NCBI GenBank assembly: GCA_023228445.1
Contig: JALOBD010000027.1
Span: 1-17,814 of the forward strand
Reading direction: 5' to 3'
DNA length: 17,814 bases
DNA from: Sphaerochaeta sp.
GTDB taxonomy: Bacteria; Spirochaetota; Spirochaetia; Sphaerochaetales; Sphaerochaetaceae
Shown: piece after piece, positions 13,791-17,814 of the stretch
Layout: each line of letters begins with the position of its first letter
Numbering within the stretch: the stretch's first letter is position 1
Notes under the pieces: generated by a model
Told to the model about the DNA's origin: nothing
Database searches by the model: none
What the model saw: only the letters and a program-made list of their open reading frames with translations
Translations under genes and position numbers: made by a program

Positions 13791-14438
13791 ATGGCACGCA
13801 AACGAATATCCCAGAAACCCCGCGAGACGATCCTGGTGGTGACCGCGACGGAAGCTGAGGCCCTCTACTTCTCGCAGATGCGCAAGGATTGCCGCTACTC
13901 GAACATGACAGTGGTGTGGCAGGAGACCTTCAATGATCTGCATCAGCTCATCGGCATCACCGCTCGAATGCGAACCGCCGGCAGCTACACCAGCGCTTGG
14001 CTGGTCTTCGGTCTTGCCGACTTGGGCATCACCAGCGCCGATGTGAAGAAACAGATGGAGTACGCCCAGCGACGCAAAGTCAAACTCGGGTGGAACAACC
14101 CCTCGTTGCCGCTCTGGTACCTCCTGCACATGCAGGTTCCCAGGAGCTTTGTCGCCGATCCGGCAATCATCGAGGGAGCCTTGAAGAATCAATTCCCGAC
14201 CTTCACGAGCGATCCGTCGTTCCTGCTCAGCGACGGGATGGACTTCCACCTGCGCCTCTACTCGGCAAAGTCAAAGGCAGCGGTCAACGCCTCTTCGTAC
14301 AACCAGGTCAGCGAACCAGCGTTGGGCCTGGGAGCGACCAACATGATCGCATTGCTCAATGACATCACCGATATTTGTGGCCTGGCCGACCTCTCTCACA
14401 ACCAGAAGCAGCTCGGCATGAGTCGTAAGAATGGCTAG
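13791..14438 (+). CDS. RloB/AbiLii-like protein with erased Toprim active site
   Basis: RloB proteins are Toprim-type nucleases that partner an RloA ATPase in phage defence. The 215 residues follow the family plan: a basic MARKRISQKPRE start, strand ILVV, AWLVF, then NPSLPLWYLLHM, and late KAAVNASSYN and ATNMIALLNDI. The expected catalytic positions differ. The EGxxTE motif after the first strand reads TATEAEA (18-24), DxDD after VF reads GLAD (74-77), and SNPxFExW reads NNPSLPLW (102-109). Only one of the usual acidic residues is kept in each of the first two sites. The overall framework is preserved and the frame is intact, so this looks like a pseudo-enzyme, not a decaying gene. AAGGAGGAG sits just ahead of the ATG, inside the end of the ATPase gene. 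Confidence 0.75.
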   Translation: MARKRISQKPRETILVVTATEAEALYFSQMRKDCRYSNMTVVWQETFNDLHQLIGITARMRTAGSYTSAWLVFGLADLGITSADVKKQMEYAQRRKVKLGWNNPSLPLWYLLHMQVPRSFVADPAIIEGALKNQFPTFTSDPSFLLSDGMDFHLRLYSAKSKAAVNASSYNQVSEPALGLGATNMIALLNDITDICGLADLSHNQKQLGMSRKNG

Positions 14439-14441
14439 CGT

Positions 14442-15329
14442 GTGAACGCAATCTTGTTGTTGGTCTACATGCTCGCCTTCGCGCTGGGCTGTATGACGCT
14501 GGCCTTGGCCATCGTCTATCGGCTGGCGAGAGGGCAACGGTGGACCACCCTCTTCATCGTCTGTCATGCATCCCTGTTGGGGTGCATGATGCTCTTGGCC
14601 CTCAAGGCCCTCTCCACGTTGCTCTTCAGCGGCCTTGCGGCCGTGGTCATCGACTACATCATCAGTGCGGTGGTCATGGGTGCGATGACCTTCCTCATCG
14701 TCTTTGTGCCGTTCTTCACCTCTTGGGTCATCGCCCACCCGTGGAGGCGCCCCTATACGGGCCTCTTCTACACGCTCGCCGCGCTCTACCTTGGCCTTGG
14801 GGTCTGCCGGGAGATCTTCGCCTACCGGGCATTCGACATCGGGATGGTTGCAATCTTCGTTTTCGTCGTCGGTTTCTGTTTGCTGCTGGCGGTACGCAAC
14901 ATCAACAGCATCGAGAACAAGACAGCCCGCACGTCAGCAATTGTCATTCTCATCGTCAGTGCATCGATGGTTCCGGCAATCCTGTTGGCACTCATCTTCC
15001 CCGCATTCCAATCTCTGCTTCTGGGTATCTACTTCCTCGCCCTCTCCATCACCGTGATGACCTTCCTCTACATGGAGTTTGCCAGGATCGGCAGCAGCGT
15101 CCCCAAACGCCATGAGACGCTCAGCATCGATGCGCTGGCCCCGTACCACATCACCGAACGGGAGTTCGATGTCATCACGTTGATCAGTGAGGGGCTGACC
15201 AACAAAGAGATGGGGGCCCGGCTGGGCATCAGTGCCAACACGGTGAACAACCACGTGGCGAACATCTTCTCCAAGACGAAGGTGCGCAGCCGCATCGACC
15301 TCTTGAATCTGCTCAAGCAGAATTGGTAG
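14442..15329 (+). CDS. Membrane-anchored LuxR-family transcriptional regulator (seven helices plus HTH)
   Basis: The N-terminal ~212 of 295 residues form about seven hydrophobic helices (roughly 3-26, 35-57, 62-96, 106-122, 132-151, 163-187, 190-211). They are joined to a cytoplasmic LuxR-type helix-turn-helix at 237-292 (ITEREFDVITLISEGLTNKE, then MGARLGISANTVNNHVANIF). The HTH carries the conserved LTNKEMGxxLGISxxTVxxHVxxIFxK pattern. The regulator therefore probably senses something at the membrane while binding DNA. There is no receiver domain. The GTG start at 14442 lies 3 bp after the RloB-like stop with only a weak ribosome-binding site, implying coupled translation. Likely targets include its own operon, but no repeated operator was found. 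Confidence 0.88.
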   Translation: MNAILLLVYMLAFALGCMTLALAIVYRLARGQRWTTLFIVCHASLLGCMMLLALKALSTLLFSGLAAVVIDYIISAVVMGAMTFLIVFVPFFTSWVIAHPWRRPYTGLFYTLAALYLGLGVCREIFAYRAFDIGMVAIFVFVVGFCLLLAVRNINSIENKTARTSAIVILIVSASMVPAILLALIFPAFQSLLLGIYFLALSITVMTFLYMEFARIGSSVPKRHETLSIDALAPYHITEREFDVITLISEGLTNKEMGARLGISANTVNNHVANIFSKTKVRSRIDLLNLLKQNW

Positions 15330-15337
15330 GAGTGCTT

Positions 15338-16177
15338 ATGACCATCACATACGACGTTCCGGATTTCAACGCACGACACTACCGGGACAAAGCGCCCGTG
15401 CGAACATGTGCACGCCCCTGGGCGATGTTGCACCACGAGAAGCCGAGAGGAGCGGTGCTCCTCTACCACGGCTATGGTGGGTACCCCGGTGAGCTCATCA
15501 GACCGGGGACCGACCTCTTTGCCGCCGGTTTAGATGTCTACTGCCCCCGCCTCAGCGGCCACGGCACCAGCGGCAAGGACTTTGCCAAGAGCCGGGCCGA
15601 GGATTGGGTCGGTGTCGCCTACGATGCCTACGACTTCTTGAAAGGGGAGTACGAAGAGCTTTCCATCGTTGGCCACTCGATGGGGGGAGCGATCGCCACC
15701 ACCATTGGTGCTGCCTTCGCTGTCAAACGCCTCGTCCTCCTCGCTCCCGCGCTCCTCATCCCATCGATTCCGGTCGCCCAGATCCGTATCCTGCGCCACT
15801 TCATCAAGCGCAGGAGGGTCGCCTGGGTCCAGGACCCCGAGTATCACTTCTACTACGAAGGTGATGAGGACGACGACGCCTACCTGGGATCCCAGTACTG
15901 GTCGTGGGCCTACCTTGAGCAGATCTGGCAACTTGAGCGCGTGCGCCGCCAAGCAGTGTCTGTCGTCGAGGAGCTTGTAGCCGATACACTGGCTATCAGC
16001 GGAGGCAAGGATGAGGTGGTCGACCCGGCAGCATCGCTCTTGGTCACCAGCAAACCGCTGGGCTCCAACAGCCATCTCAACCTCCCCAAGGCGGGCCACT
16101 ACCTGCCGTACGACAAGGACAAGGAAGCCCAGGATGAGGCGATGGAGGCGACGGTGAAGTGGCTCGTCAGCTCCTGA
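15338..16177 (+). CDS. Alpha/beta hydrolase, monoacylglycerol lipase/carboxylesterase-like
   Basis: This is a soluble serine hydrolase of 279 residues. The oxyanion-hole strand reads YHGYGG (43-48), the nucleophile elbow GHSMGG (Ser 114), the acid is in GGKDEVVD (Asp 225) and the catalytic His is in GHYLPYD (His 254). A cap of about 60 residues (145-210, including an acidic EGDEDDD stretch) lies between core halves. The RLSGHGTSGKDF segment is typical of esterase/lipase-family members. The start is the ATG at 15338 with TAGGAG five bases upstream, overlapping the LuxR stop. It is last in the operon. The substrate cannot be told from sequence; lipid or small ester is likely. No signal peptide is seen. 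Confidence 0.9.
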   Translation: MTITYDVPDFNARHYRDKAPVRTCARPWAMLHHEKPRGAVLLYHGYGGYPGELIRPGTDLFAAGLDVYCPRLSGHGTSGKDFAKSRAEDWVGVAYDAYDFLKGEYEELSIVGHSMGGAIATTIGAAFAVKRLVLLAPALLIPSIPVAQIRILRHFIKRRRVAWVQDPEYHFYYEGDEDDDAYLGSQYWSWAYLEQIWQLERVRRQAVSVVEELVADTLAISGGKDEVVDPAASLLVTSKPLGSNSHLNLPKAGHYLPYDKDKEAQDEAMEATVKWLVSS

Positions 16178-16216
16178 TACCTGCTCTCTGTCCGACCATA
16201 ATTTCCTCCTCCGTGT

Positions 16217-16225
16217 TGCTATAAT
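16217..16225 (+). promoter_or_regulatory. Extended -10 promoter of gltX
   Basis: TGCTATAAT is a perfect extended -10 element. The matching -35 area (16197-16202, CATAAT) is poor, which such promoters tolerate. Transcription should start near 16232, giving a leader of about 39 nt containing GAGAGGAG. Confidence 0.65.
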
Positions 16226-16270
16226 ATCGTTTTTACGGTACAACACTACCAATGAGAGGAGTCTGATTTG

Positions 16271-17755
16271 ATGGACGTGCGAGTACGGTATGCCCCCTCA
16301 CCGACGGGTCTTCAGCACATCGGCGGGGTGAGGACCGCCTTGTTCAATTACTTCTTCGCCCGCGCCCAGCGGGGGAAGTTCATCCTGCGTATCGAGGATA
16401 CCGACCAGGAGCGCTACAGCGATGAAGCGCTCGAGGACCTCTATGAAACCCTCTCCTGGCTCGGCGTTGCGTGGGACGAAGGCCCTGTGGTCGGCGGACC
16501 CTACGGCCCATACGTCCAAAGCGAACGCTTCGCTCTCTATAAGGAGTATGCTGAGAAACTGGTCGCCGACGGCAAGGCCTACTACTGCTACTGTACCCCC
16601 GAGCGCCTCGAGGCGATCAGGGCCGAGCAACAGGCCAAAAAGAGCGAGCAGCAGGGCTATGACCGCCACTGCAGAAATCTCACCGCAGAAGAGCGGGCTG
16701 GGTATGAGAGAGCGGGCATTGCACCGGTGATCCGCCTGAAGGTCCCCACCGAGGGAAAGACCACCTTCCACGACATCCTTATGGGAGACATCACCCGAAA
16801 GAACCGTGACGTCAGCCCCGACCCGGTGCTCCTCAAGAGCGACGGTTTTCCCACCTACCACCTTGCCAACGTCATCGACGACCACATGATGGGTATCACC
16901 CATATCATGCGCGCCCAGGAGTGGATCCCCTCCGGGCCGCTGCACATCATCCTCTACGAGGCGTTCGGCTGGGTGCCACCGGCATACTGCCACCTACCCA
17001 TGGTCATGGGCAAGGATGGACAAAAGCTCTCCAAGCGCCATGGCTCGACGGCGGTGCGTGACTTCCGGGAGCAGGGCTACCTGAGCGAAGCACTGCTCAA
17101 CTACGTCAGCCTGGTCGGCTGGTCGTACGACGGAGAGCGCGAGTTCTTCACCCGAGAGGAGCTGGAGGAGCTCTTCACGCTCGAGAAGATCAACAAGGCC
17201 CCCGGGGTCTTCGACTACAAGAAGCTCGATTGGTTCAACGGCCAGTACATCCGTCAAAAGAGCGATGAAGAGCTCTTGGCCCTGCTCCTGCCGTACCTGC
17301 TGAAAGCCGGATTCGCGAGCGAGCCGATCGATGGGGAGACCGAGGAGAATCTTCTCTTGCTGACCTCCAGCGCCAAGGAGCGGTTGAAGGTACTCAGCGA
17401 CATCGTCCCCCTCTCGCGCTTCCTCTTCGAGGAGCCGGTGTGGGAGGATCTCTCACTCTTTGCCGCCAAGGGGGTGGACATCGATGTGGCCACTGCCGCT
17501 CTCGACGCTGCCTATACGGTACTCAAGACGGGCTTGGAGGCGGGAGAGGAGAGTGAGGTGATCGAAGAGCGCCTCATGGCGTTGGCAGGCGAGATGGCAT
17601 TGAAGGTCGGCGCGGTCTTCATGCCCATAAGGGTGGCGCTGACCGGCAGCAGCGTGAGTCTGCCGCTCTTCGACTCCATCCGACTCTTGGGCAACGAGCG
17701 GGCCCTTGGAAGAATTGAACGTGCATTGGCTATCCTGAAGAGTGAGGTACGATAA
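16271..17755 (+). CDS. gltX: Glutamate-tRNA ligase
   Basis: This is a class I aminoacyl-tRNA synthetase that charges tRNA-Glu (and possibly tRNA-Gln if nondiscriminating). The 494 residues contain the HIGH-type motif PTGLQHIGG (His 16 to Gly 19) and the KMSKS-type motif KLSKR (252-256). A zinc site is likely from C106, C108, Y130 and C134 in YCYCTPERLE and GYDRHC. FILRIEDTDQER is the conserved glutamate-binding strand region. The start chosen is ATG 16271 (MDVRVRYAPSPTG). A TTG codon directly before it, at 16268, would add one Met and is spaced slightly better from GAGAGGAG, so the start is uncertain by one codon. The next gene follows directly after the stop. Confidence 0.97.
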   Translation: MDVRVRYAPSPTGLQHIGGVRTALFNYFFARAQRGKFILRIEDTDQERYSDEALEDLYETLSWLGVAWDEGPVVGGPYGPYVQSERFALYKEYAEKLVADGKAYYCYCTPERLEAIRAEQQAKKSEQQGYDRHCRNLTAEERAGYERAGIAPVIRLKVPTEGKTTFHDILMGDITRKNRDVSPDPVLLKSDGFPTYHLANVIDDHMMGITHIMRAQEWIPSGPLHIILYEAFGWVPPAYCHLPMVMGKDGQKLSKRHGSTAVRDFREQGYLSEALLNYVSLVGWSYDGEREFFTREELEELFTLEKINKAPGVFDYKKLDWFNGQYIRQKSDEELLALLLPYLLKAGFASEPIDGETEENLLLLTSSAKERLKVLSDIVPLSRFLFEEPVWEDLSLFAAKGVDIDVATAALDAAYTVLKTGLEAGEESEVIEERLMALAGEMALKVGAVFMPIRVALTGSSVSLPLFDSIRLLGNERALGRIERALAILKSEVR

Positions 17756-17814
17756 ATGGCAGAGATTACCCTGGAGAAGATTGTCTCCTTGTGCAAGCGG
17801 CGTGGATTCATCTT
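17756..17814 (+). CDS. Start of glycyl-tRNA synthetase, truncated by window edge
   Basis: Only 19 codons are visible: MAEITLEKIVSLCKRRGFI. This matches the opening of the single-chain (eukaryote/archaeal-type, alpha-2) glycyl-tRNA synthetase used by spirochaetes, where a VSLCKRRGFI segment precedes the first catalytic motif. The ATG directly follows the gltX stop, and GAGG lies eight bases upstream within gltX, so the two synthetases are translated from one message. The call rests on a short stretch. Confidence 0.7.
   Translation, partial: MAEITLEKIVSLCKRRGFI

Noticed and set aside
16206..16261. CTCCTC upstream could pair with the gltX ribosome-binding site GAGGAG
   Set aside because: The upstream copy precedes the -10 box and would not be in the main transcript; it could matter only for read-through RNA.

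Overview
The window is ordinary bacterial chromosome, GC-rich (near 60% by eye, not computed), tightly packed and arranged in operons. Gene order and protein features suggest a spirochaete, most likely a Sphaerochaeta relative. The evidence is the rplU-rpmA-obg-nadD-yqeK-X-rsfS cluster, a short Obg without a C-terminal extension, and a glycyl-tRNA synthetase start of the single-chain type next to gltX. The taxonomic call is inference. No tRNA, rRNA, CRISPR array, insertion sequence or prophage gene was seen.

Layout. (1) 1-474, minus: the N-terminal 158 residues of a TetR regulator, with a 24-bp operator inside its own promoter. (2) 552-4253, plus: a housekeeping operon for ribosomal proteins L21 and L27, Obg, NadD, YqeK, a small unknown lipoprotein and RsfS. 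(3) 4250-8462, minus: a MATE exporter, then (reading upstream) the ATPase, permease and substrate-binding protein of a TrpXYZ-type ABC importer. The binding-protein gene has a strong promoter and is separated from the permease by a hairpin terminator. (4) 8645-8917, minus: a 90-residue hyperacidic protein of unknown role, divergent from region 5. (5) 9039-11796, plus: pdxA-family dehydrogenase, a TPR-containing lipoprotein and a CobO-type cobalamin adenosyltransferase, joined by 4-bp overlaps. (6) 11876-16177, plus: a five-gene operon of PHP-type phosphatase, AAA ATPase, RloB-like protein, seven-helix LuxR regulator and alpha/beta hydrolase. (7) 16271-end: gltX and the start of a glycyl-tRNA synthetase gene.

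The most unusual part is region 6. Its middle two genes are full-length relatives of the RloA/RloB (AbiLi/AbiLii-like) phage-defence pair. The ATPase keeps its P-loop but has altered signature, Walker B and H-loop positions, and the RloB partner has lost its Toprim acidic residues. The frames are open, the ribosome-binding sites are good and the genes are tightly coupled to a membrane LuxR regulator. That looks like a former defence module retained for another, non-nucleolytic job, though this is inference from motifs read by eye.

Regulation visible in the DNA includes two probable leaderless transcripts (tetR and pdxA), an autoregulatory TetR operator, a perfect 14-bp palindrome just after the predicted start of the importer transcript, and a terminator within the importer operon.
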